This document shows positions 16,373 through 25,488 of a DNA stretch of 64,000 nt, piece after piece. Under the pieces are notes generated by a model that saw nothing but the letters and a program-made list of their open reading frames with translations, ran no database searches and was not told the origin of the DNA. Each line of letters begins with the position of its first letter. Within the stretch, counting starts at the first letter, position 1. A program made the position numbers and the translations under genes. The DNA comes from Advenella mimigardefordensis DPN7. GTDB taxonomy: Bacteria > Pseudomonadota > Gammaproteobacteria > Burkholderiales > Burkholderiaceae_B. The stretch lies in NCBI RefSeq assembly GCF_000521505.1, contig NZ_CP003915.1, positions 1,426,001 through 1,490,000 of the forward strand, given 5' to 3'.

Positions 16373-18447
16373 AGAATCGCAATACCGTCTGCCGCCTTCA
16401 CGCCCTGTCCGTCGGGCAGCACAAACAATGGGTTGATTTCTGCCTCCAGCAACCGCTCGCCCAGGCTGGCTACCATATTCGAGAAATTTACGATGGCCTG
16501 CGCCAGGGCTTGCTGGTCGGCTTTGGCACGGCCACGATAACCATCCAGCAGCGGCCAGGTATGCAGTTCCCGCATCATGCCATAGGCGTCGGCAAGGCTG
16601 AGCCCGCCCTGTTCAGGCAACAGGCGCATGGTGGTATCTTTCAGCAATTCTGCCGTTACGCCTCCCATGCCAAGCAAAATGGCGCTGCCCAGCGCATCAC
16701 GATGAAAGCCCAGAATCAGTTCGATGCCCGATGTCACCATCTGCTGCACCAGAAACTGTTCCGGGCGCACACCGGCGTTGGTATAGACGTCTGCCTGCAT
16801 TTGCGTGATGCGGTCGGCTACCAGCTCGGGAGCTATACCCACGCATACGCCGCCCACATCGCTTTTATGCATGATCTGGCTGGACAATATTTTCAGCACG
16901 ACCGGGGATCCATATTGCAGGGCCGCCGCTTGTGCCTCTGCGGGTGTGGAAACAACCGTTTGTTCAGCGCCGCTAATGCCGAATCGGGCAAACAGGTCTT
17001 TGGCCTGGGCTTCGTTCAATGAGCCTGTCGGCAGGTCTGTGAGCGGCGGCGATGGGGCAATGGCGGGCGCCTGCGCGGCAGGTTCAGTCTGGGTGTGCCA
17101 CATGGCTTGCAGCGCCGCCGCGCAGCACTCCGGTTCCATGAAGGCAGGTATCTGTCGCTGATTGAGCAGGCGGGCGACGTTTGGCGCATGCGGACTGACG
17201 AACGCGATAATGGGTTTGTCTGTTTCGGGCAGGCAATCACAAATGGCATCCGCCATCAATTGCGGATTGCCCAGACTGGATGAACCCACAATCATGACCA
17301 GCGCATCATAGTTGTCACTGGCCGCCAGGGCACGGATGGCACCTCGCAACAGATCCGGCTGCAAGCCTGCCAGGGTGACGTCTACCGGATTGCGGTCCAG
17401 TGCAGCCGGCATATCGGCCTGCAGGACACGCAATGCATCCGCGGTGCGCTCACCTGGCGCCGGGGCTTCAAAGCCGGCGACGCCCAGGCTGTCCGACACC
17501 AGCGTGCCGGCGCCGCCGGTGGAGGTCAGAATGGCGATGCGTTTGCCGCGCAGTGTGCGTCCGGTTGCTAATGCACTTGGCATATCCAGCAGATCGCTGA
17601 AGCGCTGCGCGCGAATCACACCGGTTTGCCGGAACAGGGCATCATACATCGTGTCCTGGCCGGCCAGCGCGCCGGTATGCGAGATGGCCGCCTGTGCGCC
17701 CGCTTCGGAGCGGCCGATTTTGAACGCAACAATAGGCTTGCCAGCGGCTTGCGCACGCAAGGCGGCCGCACGAAATTTTTGCGGATCGCGGATGGTTTCG
17801 ACATACAGGGCAATAACGTTGGTGGCTTCATCATCAACCAGATAGTCAATAAAGTCAGCCATTTCCAGATCTACTTCGTTGCTGGTTGATACCAACTTGG
17901 ACATGCCCATTCCGCGGGCCGCAGCGCGCGAGAGCAGGGCGCCCAGAATGCCGCCGCTTTGTGATACCACGCCCACATCACCAACCGGGAACCGATCCAT
18001 TTCCAGGGCACCACTGGCCGACAGTGGAATACCATCGGTCAGATTGACCAGGCCAATGGTGTTCGGTCCCAGTATGCGCATTGAGCCGGCCGCCTCCAGC
18101 AGTTCCTGCTGGCGATCCTTCCCATCGGCGCCGGCTTCTGAATAGCCACTGGCCAGCACGATGGCCGCCGCAGTGCCTTTTTGCGCCAGCTCCCGCACGG
18201 CCTGATGCGCACGTCCTGCGCCCAGCAATATGATGGCGACATCGGGCACCTCTGGCAGGGAATCGATATCCGGATAGCATGGGGTGTCACCGATATGCGT
18301 CACCCGTGGATTGACGGGATAGATGGCGCCGTCAAAGCCATGTTTGCGCAGATAGGCCAGGGGCCTGCCAGCGGTTTTGCCTGAGTCCGCAGAGGCGCCG
18401 ATGATGGCCACGCTGCGTGGCCGGATAAGACGTGATATTGCATTCAT
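16363..18447 (-). CDS. Acyl-CoA synthetase, NDP-forming (acetate–CoA ligase family)
   Basis: 694 residues from the ATG at 18447 (GGGGAAAG upstream). Domain order: CoA-binding Rossmann domain (LIRPRSVAIIGASADSGK, YPVNPRV); two succinyl-CoA-ligase-like domains with GVVSQSGGILGALLSRAAARG and SHTGALAGQDTMYDALFRQTGVIR (this segment carries the phosphohistidine); and a C-terminal ATP-grasp domain (VVLKILSSQIMHKSDVGGV). It converts a carboxylic acid to its CoA thioester with ATP giving ADP. It is followed on the same strand by nothing for 380 bp and preceded by an enoyl-CoA hydratase gene 19 bp away and a Bug receptor. Together they suggest uptake and CoA-dependent degradation of an unsaturated or aromatic acid. 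Last codon lies in a tandem repeat. Confidence 0.9.
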   Translation of the reverse strand: MNAISRLIRPRSVAIIGASADSGKTAGRPLAYLRKHGFDGAIYPVNPRVTHIGDTPCYPDIDSLPEVPDVAIILLGAGRAHQAVRELAQKGTAAAIVLASGYSEAGADGKDRQQELLEAAGSMRILGPNTIGLVNLTDGIPLSASGALEMDRFPVGDVGVVSQSGGILGALLSRAAARGMGMSKLVSTSNEVDLEMADFIDYLVDDEATNVIALYVETIRDPQKFRAAALRAQAAGKPIVAFKIGRSEAGAQAAISHTGALAGQDTMYDALFRQTGVIRAQRFSDLLDMPSALATGRTLRGKRIAILTSTGGAGTLVSDSLGVAGFEAPAPGERTADALRVLQADMPAALDRNPVDVTLAGLQPDLLRGAIRALAASDNYDALVMIVGSSSLGNPQLMADAICDCLPETDKPIIAFVSPHAPNVARLLNQRQIPAFMEPECCAAALQAMWHTQTEPAAQAPAIAPSPPLTDLPTGSLNEAQAKDLFARFGISGAEQTVVSTPAEAQAAALQYGSPVVLKILSSQIMHKSDVGGVCVGIAPELVADRITQMQADVYTNAGVRPEQFLVQQMVTSGIELILGFHRDALGSAILLGMGGVTAELLKDTTMRLLPEQGGLSLADAYGMMRELHTWPLLDGYRGRAKADQQALAQAIVNFSNMVASLGERLLEAEINPLFVLPDGQGVKAADGIAILTD

Positions 18448-18466
18448 GATTGTGTTGCTTTCCCCG

Positions 18467-19267
18467 TTAGGTTGCGGACTTCTTGTCGGCCATTCTGGCC
18501 AGAAATGCCTTGACGGATTCCCGGTGCTCTGTGCTGGTATAACAAATGCCCTGGGCCTGGCTGCCCTGGGCGAAAGCCTGCGTTGCACTGAGTTCGAAGG
18601 TTTGATTCAAAATGGTTTTGCCCAGAGCCAGTGCGGTGCCTGAGCCTGCGCTCAGTTCCGCTGCCCATTGCTGTGCGTTGTTCAATAGCGTATCGGGCGC
18701 GACCAGGCGATCTGCAATCCCCAACGCCAGCGCTTCCTGTGCCGCGACCGTGCGGCCGCTGAAAATCAGCTCCTTGGCTTTGGGCAGGCCGATGCGACGT
18801 GGCAGAAAGTACATGCCACCTCCATCGGGAATGAGTCCGCGATTAATATACGACCAGCTGAACGTGGCCGCTTCCGAGGCGACGATAAAGTCGCAGCTCA
18901 TGGCAGTGTCGGCGCCCAGACCAGAGGCTGCGCCATTGACCGCAGCGATGGTGGGCTTGGGCATGGTGTGCAGCAGTGACACTGCATGGTGAACGCGTTG
19001 CTGGCGGCGCCAGCCATTGATCGCAACCTCGCCCGGATCGGCCTCTATGCGTCGTTGCATGCCTGCAATATCGCCGCCCGCGCAAAAACCTTTGCCATTG
19101 CCGGTCAGAACCAGTGCCCGGATGGATTTGTCAGCCGCAATGTTTTCCAGCGCCTCGATAAATTCGGCCCGCATGTCGTCGCTCATCGCGTTGCGTTTTT
19201 CCGGGCGGTTGAGAAATACAGTTGCAATACCGTCTTGCACCTGGACGTTGATTAATGTGTATGTCAT
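18467..19267 (-). CDS. Enoyl-CoA hydratase/isomerase family protein
   Basis: 266 residues, crotonase fold. VFLNRPEKRNAMSDDMRAEF is the usual N-terminal strand and helix. KGFCAGGDIAGM supplies the first oxyanion NH and the CoA site. AAVNGAASGLGADTAMSCDF gives the second. The position normally holding catalytic Glu around RGLIPDGGGMYFLPRRIG has aspartate (PDGGG), so the activity may be isomerase or thioesterase rather than simple hydratase. It lies between the NDP-forming acyl-CoA synthetase and the Bug receptor genes, same strand, with short gaps. The substrate is probably the CoA ester made by that synthetase. Confidence 0.9.
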   Translation of the reverse strand: MTYTLINVQVQDGIATVFLNRPEKRNAMSDDMRAEFIEALENIAADKSIRALVLTGNGKGFCAGGDIAGMQRRIEADPGEVAINGWRRQQRVHHAVSLLHTMPKPTIAAVNGAASGLGADTAMSCDFIVASEAATFSWSYINRGLIPDGGGMYFLPRRIGLPKAKELIFSGRTVAAQEALALGIADRLVAPDTLLNNAQQWAAELSAGSGTALALGKTILNQTFELSATQAFAQGSQAQGICYTSTEHRESVKAFLARMADKKSAT

Positions 19268-19292
19268 GTCACTGCTTCCTTTTTTGTTTCCA

Positions 19293-20285
19293 TTAGTCCA
19301 GCGTGATCTTGCTGGATGAAATCACCTTTTTCCAGCGTGCCTGCTCGCCTTTGATATAGTCGTCAAGTTCCTGAGGCGTGCCTGTTGATATCACCAGACC
19401 CTCGCTCTGAACTTTTTGCCTGAACATGTCCGTGTTGGCCGCTTTATGTGCTGCGGCATTCAGCGTTGCGATGACGTCAGGCGGTGTGCCTGCCGGTGCA
19501 TACAGGCCGTACCAGCTGTCCAGCACATAATCGGGCACACCGCTTTCTGCAATGGTGGGAATATTCGGTAATGCAGGAGAGCGTTCAGTGGTCGTGACCC
19601 CCAATGCACGCAGCGTGCCTGCCTGCAGTGACGGGCCGACTGCCGCTGCCGTGCCGAACATCATATCCACGTGACCACCCAACAGATCGTTCAATGCAGG
19701 TCCCGCGCCCCGATAGGGGACATGCGACATGTCGACTTTTGCCAGCGATTCAAGCAGCTCGCCAGCCAGATGGGCCGACGTGCCTACACCCTGAGAAGCA
19801 TAGGTGATGGTGCCGGGTTTGGCTTGCGCGGCTTCGATCAAATCTTTGACCGATTTGAGCGGACTATCCGGCCTGACTACGAGCACGCTGGGCGAATGAC
19901 CGATCATGCTGATGGCGGCGAAAGCCTTATCCGTATCATAAGGTAGCTTGGGATGCAGATACGGATTGACGACATGCGCAAAGGTTGCCATCAGCAATGT
20001 GTAGCCGTCGGGTCTGGCTCTGGCAACATCATCCGAGCCGATCGTGGTGCCCGCGCCGGGTTTGTTTTCGACAATCACCGGCTGTTTCAGCTCGCGCGCC
20101 ATGCCTTCGGCCAGCAGCCGCGAAATCATGTCCGTGCCGCCACCTGGCGCGAAGGGTACGATCAGCCGTACCGGACGTTCGGGATAGGCAGCGTGGGTTG
20201 GCTGGCTTGCAACGGCGGCTGTCAGGCCGGTGATGGCCATAAGGGCAACTTTCAGGCATGCGCCTGCCAGGGTTTTGTTTTTCAT
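19293..20285 (-). CDS. Bug-family (TctC) tripartite tricarboxylate transporter receptor
   Basis: 330 residues from the ATG at 20285, behind CAGGAGACTTC. Signal peptide to about residue 32, then YPERPVRLIVPFAPGGGTDMISRLLAEGM, the standard Bug opening, with VENKPGAGTTIGSDDVARARPDGYTLL. Periplasmic binding protein for carboxylates or related acids. No TctA/TctB membrane genes are present in this window, as is usual for Bug receptors in Bordetella-like bacteria. The gene leads the operon with enoyl-CoA hydratase and acyl-CoA synthetase, so its ligand is probably the acid they process. It diverges from an IclR regulator gene. Confidence 0.93.
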   Translation of the reverse strand: MKNKTLAGACLKVALMAITGLTAAVASQPTHAAYPERPVRLIVPFAPGGGTDMISRLLAEGMARELKQPVIVENKPGAGTTIGSDDVARARPDGYTLLMATFAHVVNPYLHPKLPYDTDKAFAAISMIGHSPSVLVVRPDSPLKSVKDLIEAAQAKPGTITYASQGVGTSAHLAGELLESLAKVDMSHVPYRGAGPALNDLLGGHVDMMFGTAAAVGPSLQAGTLRALGVTTTERSPALPNIPTIAESGVPDYVLDSWYGLYAPAGTPPDVIATLNAAAHKAANTDMFRQKVQSEGLVISTGTPQELDDYIKGEQARWKKVISSSKITLD

Positions 20286-20357
20286 GAAGTCTCCTGTCAT
20301 GGTCTGATTGTTCAGGCTCTGTTGTGTAGCGGCCCGGACTGGTGTTGGCTTAGCGAT

Positions 20358-20398
20358 ATTACGATTGCAGTTTATGCGTTAAACTTGCAAAACGTAAT
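20358..20398. promoter_or_regulatory. Long inverted repeat in the bug/iclR divergent promoter
   Basis: ATTACGATTGCAGTTTA at 20358–20374 pairs with TAAACTTGCAAAACGTAAT at 20380–20398 across five bases, with only small mismatches and two extra bases. Its position midway between the divergent starts fits an IclR operator. Confidence 0.6.
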
Positions 20399-20436
20399 CA
20401 TCCAATTTCACTAGATGGAATTAAAAGGAAGAGAAG

Positions 20437-21213
20437 ATGGCCAATAATAAAGTGCAGCAACGCCTCGCACGCCCGGCACAGAATCGCTCGCTGGAACGCG
20501 GTATAGACATTCTTCGCGCGTTTCGTCCGGGGGTTGATTTGATCGGCAATAGCGAGCTGGCTGAGCGCACGGGTCTGGCGCCGGCCACCGTGAGTCGCTT
20601 CACGCAAACGCTGGTGCGCGTTGGCATGCTTGATTATGATGTGCGCGAACGCGCCTATCGGCTGGCCGCGCCGTTACTTAGCTTTGGCCATGCCATGCGC
20701 TCAGGATCACCTGTGTTGAAAATCGCTGCACCGCTTATGCAGCGGGTTGCTGAAGCGCAAAAAATCAATGTTGGTATTGCGGTGATCGATCAGGATGAAA
20801 TGGTCTATCTTGAATCGGTCCGCTTCAATAAAAAAGTATCGCTGCGCAATGTGGTCGCAGGGCAGCGCGTGCCCATTGAACTCACCTCGCTGGGGCGGGC
20901 GTATCTGGCCAGTATGGCGCCACCGGCGCGCAATGAGTTGATGCAGCGCCTGCACCTTCGCCGTCATGCCGACTGGGCTTCGCTGGAAAAGCAAATTCAG
21001 CAGTCACTGCGACAGGTGAAAAAGTCAGGTTTTTGTGTCGCGTCCTGGCAGCCCAACGTGATTGCACTGGCAACCCCACTGCGTTTCAGATATCAGCCTG
21101 TTCATGTATTGAATGTCAGCGTTAACACGCAATTGCCGATAGGCGATATCGTGAGCAGGCTGAGTCCGGTGCTGATGGAACTGGCCGGGGAGGTGCTTGA
21201 TGCGGAAAATTGA
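20437..21213 (+). CDS. IclR-family transcriptional regulator
   Basis: 258 residues. Winged helix at residues ~15–75 (LERGIDILRAFRPG… NSELAERTGLAPATVSRFTQTLVRVGMLDYD), followed by the IclR effector domain (LMQRVAEAQKINVGIAVIDQDEMVYLESV and TSLGRAYLASM). AAGGAAGAG precedes the ATG. Divergent from the Bug–hydratase–synthetase operon, with a long inverted repeat between, so it very likely regulates that operon. An MFS permease gene follows 113 bp downstream and may be co-regulated. Confidence 0.92.
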   Translation: MANNKVQQRLARPAQNRSLERGIDILRAFRPGVDLIGNSELAERTGLAPATVSRFTQTLVRVGMLDYDVRERAYRLAAPLLSFGHAMRSGSPVLKIAAPLMQRVAEAQKINVGIAVIDQDEMVYLESVRFNKKVSLRNVVAGQRVPIELTSLGRAYLASMAPPARNELMQRLHLRRHADWASLEKQIQQSLRQVKKSGFCVASWQPNVIALATPLRFRYQPVHVLNVSVNTQLPIGDIVSRLSPVLMELAGEVLDAEN

Positions 21214-21326
21214 CAGGCCGGCGGCTTTATGCCCACAGAGGCCGATTCATTGTGGCAAACGGGCTTCATGTTGCAGTGCGCTACAATCACAACTTCGATA
21301 ATTAAAATTTCTATCAGAGGCATTCG

Positions 21327-22565
21327 TTGAATACGCAGTCGATCTCAATCCATAAAGTCAAGCTCATGCTTTATTTTCTGCTGGCAGGGTTTGTGTTGAG
21401 TCAGGCCTATCGTACGGTGGGTGGTATTCTTTCCGTGCCATTGAAGGCCGAGTTCATGCTCGATAGCGATCGGCTGGCAAGCGTGATTGGTTCGTTCCAT
21501 ATCGCATTCGGCTGCCTGCAGGTGGTGATCGGTATTCTGATCGACAACTTTGGTATTCGAAAGACCATTCTGGCGGTATCACCGTTTTCAGTGCTGGGCG
21601 CCTTGCTATCGGCCGTGGCGGTGTCTCCGACGATGCTGCAGTGGGGGCAAATTCTGCTCGGCTTTGGCTGTGCACCGGCGTTCCTGGCCTGTATCGTTTT
21701 GATGGCCAGGCATTTTTCGGGCAAGCAGTTTTCAATCATGTATGCCTTCGCACTCGGTTCGGGTAGTCTGGGGCTGATTTTCACATCGACACCCACAGCA
21801 TGGCTGGTGGGCCAGTTCGGCTGGCGCAGCTGCTTTTATCTTCTGGCTTTTTTGAGCTTTCTGACCTGGTTGCTGATCTACTTTGGCGTTCGTGGCGTGG
21901 ACAGTGCGCTTGCCGCGTCATCACTCAGTGTCAAACAGAAGATCGTGGTGGCATTGCGTTCCATATCCGGCTACAAGGCCCTGCTCAAAATCCGTGAAAC
22001 GCCGGGCATTCTGTCGCTGGTGTTTGTGATTTATGCGGCATTTCTCACGCTGCGAGGCCTGTGGCTGGGGCCGCTACTGGTGGAACGTCATCATGCAAGT
22101 TTGGTGTTCGCGGGAAACCTGGCTTTACTGCTGTCCATTATCTCGGTTTTCAGCCCAATGTTGTTCGGGCGACTGGACCCTGGGCCGGGCAAGCGCTACG
22201 TCTATTTGTGCATTCAGCCGTGGGTGCTGGTGATTGCCTTTATTGTTCTGGCCTTTAGCCAGCAACTGTGGCTCAGTATTGTCGCGATTATGGTGATTGC
22301 GGTCGCTGCCGCCAATACCGTATGGCAACTGGCCGATGCCAAGGAAGTGTATCCTCAGGACATGCAGGGACGCGCCATTGCATTATTTAACACTTCACTG
22401 TTTCTGGGCGCCTCGTTTATGCAGTGGATTTCCGGCAAGGCCCATGATTGGTTGAGTCTGCAGGGTGAAGATATGTTTACCTCCGCCTTTCTGATGACCG
22501 CTTTTGTTCTGTCCGCAGGGATCACGGCGTACATTATATTGCGACGGCCCGCACGCCGCGTATAG
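21327..22565 (+). CDS. MFS transporter
   Basis: 412 residues and about twelve membrane helices. The first is LMLYFLLAGFVLSQAYRTVGGI, with a long glycine-rich helix pair LLGFGCAPAFLACIVLMARHF. The chosen start is TTG at 21327 (AGAGGCATTCG upstream); the next in-frame ATG is 13 codons later and would begin just before helix 1. Subfamily and substrate are not recognisable. It lies after iclR and may serve the same catabolic operon as a second importer or an exporter. Confidence 0.85.
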   Translation: MNTQSISIHKVKLMLYFLLAGFVLSQAYRTVGGILSVPLKAEFMLDSDRLASVIGSFHIAFGCLQVVIGILIDNFGIRKTILAVSPFSVLGALLSAVAVSPTMLQWGQILLGFGCAPAFLACIVLMARHFSGKQFSIMYAFALGSGSLGLIFTSTPTAWLVGQFGWRSCFYLLAFLSFLTWLLIYFGVRGVDSALAASSLSVKQKIVVALRSISGYKALLKIRETPGILSLVFVIYAAFLTLRGLWLGPLLVERHHASLVFAGNLALLLSIISVFSPMLFGRLDPGPGKRYVYLCIQPWVLVIAFIVLAFSQQLWLSIVAIMVIAVAAANTVWQLADAKEVYPQDMQGRAIALFNTSLFLGASFMQWISGKAHDWLSLQGEDMFTSAFLMTAFVLSAGITAYIILRRPARRV

Positions 22566-22731
22566 GAGACAAAGCGGCAAGGCTGGCCGCGAGGGCCTGC
22601 TGCCTAACGCCCGCGGCCTGGCCACATACCAGGCCGATAGCCTGCCCACCATCTGCCTCCATACTATCGGCTGAAACATAAGTGCGTTAGACTGCTTCAA
22701 TTGTGGCTGAAAATCGCCTATATTATCAATG

Positions 22732-22761
22732 CTAAGCCGATCAGTATCAGTGATCGCTTAG
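22732..22761. promoter_or_regulatory. Inverted repeat upstream of the catalase gene
   Basis: CTAAGCCGATCA (22732–22743) and TGATCGCTTAG (22751–22761) pair with a single bulged base across a seven-base spacer. It ends about 30 bases before the catalase ATG and could be an operator or a 5′ hairpin. It does not obviously match the OxyR motif. Confidence 0.5.
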
Positions 22762-22792
22762 GCTATTATTTGTGTAACAGGAGGTATTTTCC

Positions 22793-24292
22793 ATGAACGA
22801 ATCAAACAGCAAACCCGCTACCGGCTCTACCACAGGTACAGGTGCACCCGCGCAAAGCGATCGTAATTCGCTGACGGTCGGACCTAATGGGCCAATTCTG
22901 CTTCACGATGTTCATTTTCTTGAACAAATGGCGCACTTTAACCGCGAAAAAGTGCCTGAACGTCAGCCACACGCGAAAGGTGCCGGCGCATTTGGCGAAT
23001 TTGAAACCACGGAAGATGTCTCAAAGTACACGAAAGCAGCGCTTTTTCAAAAGGGCTGTAAGACCGAGATGCTGGCACGTTTCTCAACCGTAGCTGGCGA
23101 AGCAGGTAGTCCGGATACCTGGCGTGACGTGCGCGGCTTCTCTCTGAAATTCTATACAGACGAAGGTAACTACGATCTGGTCGGCAACAATACACCGGTC
23201 TTTTTTGTGCGCGATCCGATGAAATTCCCGCACTTTATTCGCAGCCAGAAACGGTTGCCTGATTCCGGCCTGCGCGACAATCACATGCAGTGGGACTTCT
23301 GGACCAATAATCCGGAAACCGCGCATCAGGTTACCTATCTGATGGGTGAGCGTGGTCTGCCACGCACCTGGCGTCATATGAACGGCTACGGTTCACATAC
23401 CTATATGTGGGTTAATGCTGCGGGCGAAAAATTCTGGGTCAAATACCATTTCCACACCAACCAGGGAATGGCCTTCTTTAGTAATGCTGAAGCTGCTGCC
23501 ATGGCCGGTTCAGATGCCGATTTTCACCGGCGCGACCTGTTTGATGCAATCGCTCGTGGCGAGCATCCGAGCTGGGTGATGTCGGTGCAGGTCATGCCGT
23601 ATGCGGACGCCGCCAAGTACCGTTTTAATCCTTTTGATCTGACCAAAACCTGGTCACACAAGGATTATCCGCTGATCAAGGTTGGTACGATGACCCTGAA
23701 TCGCAATCCCGAGAACTTCTTTGCGCAGATCGAACAGGCTGCATTTTCACCTGGCAACGTGGTTCCCGGTATCGGCCTGTCTCCGGACAAAATGCTGCTG
23801 GGACGCGCCTTTGCGTACAACGATGCGCAGCGCAACCGTATCGGTACCAATTTTCACCAATTGCCGGTGAACCGTCCTAAAGTGCCGGTCAATACCTATA
23901 TGTTCGATGGCCAGATGGCTTATGAACACACCGGAAATGCACCCGTTTACGCGCCCAATAGCGCTGGCCGCAGCTGGGCCGACCAGACCGGAAAAACGGA
24001 AGATGGCTGGGAAGCCGATGGCGATATGGTTCGCCAAGCCTATACGCTGCACGCCGAAGATGATGACTTCGGCCAGGCCGGTACGCTAGTGCGTGATGTG
24101 TTTAACGATGATCAGCGCAGCAAGCTGGTGGAACAGGTGGCGGGCAGTCTGCTGGGCGGTGTTCGCAGCCCGGTCCTGGAGCGCGCTTTCGACTACTGGA
24201 AGAGTATCGATGCAGACGTTGGTCGTCGTATTGAAGAAAAAGTGCGCGCAGGCAAAGCACCCGAACCGGCCGCCGGAGAAGGCGAAGCCTGA
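22793..24292 (+). CDS. katA: Catalase, small-subunit heme type
   Basis: Breaks down hydrogen peroxide in the cytoplasm. 499 residues, the length of clade 3 monofunctional catalases. The distal histidine is H60 in [15 protein letters not shown]. The distal asparagine is in [16 protein letters not shown]. The proximal heme-ligand tyrosine lies in [23 protein letters not shown] stands seven bases before the ATG. The N-terminal ~25 residues are a Thr/Gly/Ser-rich tail. No oxyR is nearby. An inverted repeat lies upstream and a terminator follows. Confidence 0.96.
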   Translation: MNESNSKPATGSTTGTGAPAQSDRNSLTVGPNGPILLHDVHFLEQMAHFNREKVPERQPHAKGAGAFGEFETTEDVSKYTKAALFQKGCKTEMLARFSTVAGEAGSPDTWRDVRGFSLKFYTDEGNYDLVGNNTPVFFVRDPMKFPHFIRSQKRLPDSGLRDNHMQWDFWTNNPETAHQVTYLMGERGLPRTWRHMNGYGSHTYMWVNAAGEKFWVKYHFHTNQGMAFFSNAEAAAMAGSDADFHRRDLFDAIARGEHPSWVMSVQVMPYADAAKYRFNPFDLTKTWSHKDYPLIKVGTMTLNRNPENFFAQIEQAAFSPGNVVPGIGLSPDKMLLGRAFAYNDAQRNRIGTNFHQLPVNRPKVPVNTYMFDGQMAYEHTGNAPVYAPNSAGRSWADQTGKTEDGWEADGDMVRQAYTLHAEDDDFGQAGTLVRDVFNDDQRSKLVEQVAGSLLGGVRSPVLERAFDYWKSIDADVGRRIEEKVRAGKAPEPAAGEGEA

Positions 24293-24379
24293 CCGGGCGT
24301 GACGCGGTTGTTTAAGCGATGGCTACCATCGATATTACCTTAAATGACTGACGCAAGGCGATTTATAGTAGCTGTTTGT

Positions 24380-24424
24380 AGCGCTGAATGCGAACTGTGA
24401 TGGTTGGTGTTCAGCGCTTTTTCT
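24380..24424 (+). terminator. Rho-independent terminator after katA
   Basis: AGCGCTGAA … TTCAGCGCT nine-base perfect stem followed by TTTTTCTG. It lies between the convergent katA and 2-hydroxyacid dehydrogenase genes. Confidence 0.85.
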
Positions 24425-24468
24425 GATTTTACGTCGGGGTGCTGGCGGTATGCATTCTGTTCCTTCGC

Positions 24469-25488
24469 TCACTTGGTAAAGCGAGTTTGCTGTTCATCGA
24501 GCCATCGCTCATACTCCCGCTCAAAGAGACTGACGACGCGTCGGGCATGCCCCTTTGATGCGGCGCTATTGTGCGGTGTAATCCATACGTTGGGCAGAGC
24601 CCATAATGCTGATGACTCGGGCAGGGGTTCCGTCATGAAGGTATCCAGATAGGCACCGGCAAGCTGACCCTGGGACAGCGCGTGTATCATTGCAGATTCG
24701 TCTATCAGCGCACCTCTTCCGATATTGGCGATACGCGCATGAGCAGGCATCAGTGCAAGACGACGTTGGTTTATCAATCCACAAGTTTGTTCATTTAAAG
24801 GTAAAGCAAGGACCAGCCAGTCGCATTGACTCAATGCGTGATCCAGTTGTGAGTAATCAATGATGTGATCGAACGCTGGGATTGGCTTGGCAACTCTGCG
24901 TACAAGGGTTACCTGGAAGCCGACGGCCAGAAGCATGCGGCCAAGGGCCTGGCCGATTGCACCCGCGCCGGCAATGACAACCCGTTGTGTCTCTATGTCG
25001 GCGGGTAAGTCGTTCCCGGTTAGCGGCACCCATTCTTTTCTGGCCTGTGCTGGCAGCCAATGTCCAAAACCTCGTGACAGAGCGAGAATGGCTGCAAGTG
25101 TTGTCTGTGCGATCGGAAATGCCGTTGACCCGCTGGAACTTGTGATTCTGATTCCCCTTTTAATAGCGACCTGATATTGCGGCAAATCCAGGCCCGCGGA
25201 ACAAACATGCAGCCAGGTGAGCTGTGCAGCGTTGTTCACAAGCTGGAAAAAGGCATTGGATAACGGGCCAGGTTCGTGCAGCGAGCTGCCTTCATATAAA
25301 TCCCGGGAGAAAAAGGCGGCGTGTATTCGGTCTGTTTTACCCTGTACATCATTTATGGTATATCGCTGCACGGGTACACCAACACGTTTCGCAAGATCGT
25401 CGAAGCGCTTCCCATGCGCTTGATTGACTGCCTCTGAAAGAAGCAGCCCAACAGGCGGCACGGGGCGCGTCAGCTTATGCTTATCCAC
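24469..25488 (-). CDS. D-isomer-specific 2-hydroxyacid dehydrogenase family protein
   Basis: 339 residues. The NAD(P)-binding domain has GAGAIGQALGRML. The catalytic elements are R in NIGRGALIDES, the E further on, and H in ITPHNSAASKG. GhrA/hydroxypyruvate-reductase-like proteins have this layout. Its start overlaps the end of the upstream enolase-superfamily gene by 19 bp, so the two are co-translated. This coupling suggests it reduces or oxidises a 2-keto/2-hydroxy acid made by that enzyme. Last gene of a four-gene minus-strand cluster. Confidence 0.9.
   Translation of the reverse strand: MDKHKLTRPVPPVGLLLSEAVNQAHGKRFDDLAKRVGVPVQRYTINDVQGKTDRIHAAFFSRDLYEGSSLHEPGPLSNAFFQLVNNAAQLTWLHVCSAGLDLPQYQVAIKRGIRITSSSGSTAFPIAQTTLAAILALSRGFGHWLPAQARKEWVPLTGNDLPADIETQRVVIAGAGAIGQALGRMLLAVGFQVTLVRRVAKPIPAFDHIIDYSQLDHALSQCDWLVLALPLNEQTCGLINQRRLALMPAHARIANIGRGALIDESAMIHALSQGQLAGAYLDTFMTEPLPESSALWALPNVWITPHNSAASKGHARRVVSLFEREYERWLDEQQTRFTK

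Noticed and set aside
16282..17022. Long open frame (246 codons) on the plus strand
   Set aside because: It is antisense to the acyl-CoA synthetase gene, starts in the tandem repeat and has no ribosome site or recognisable domain.
22681..22790. OxyR site upstream of katA
   Set aside because: I could not align the ATAG-N7-CTAT pattern with adequate spacing; only the inverted repeat is supported.
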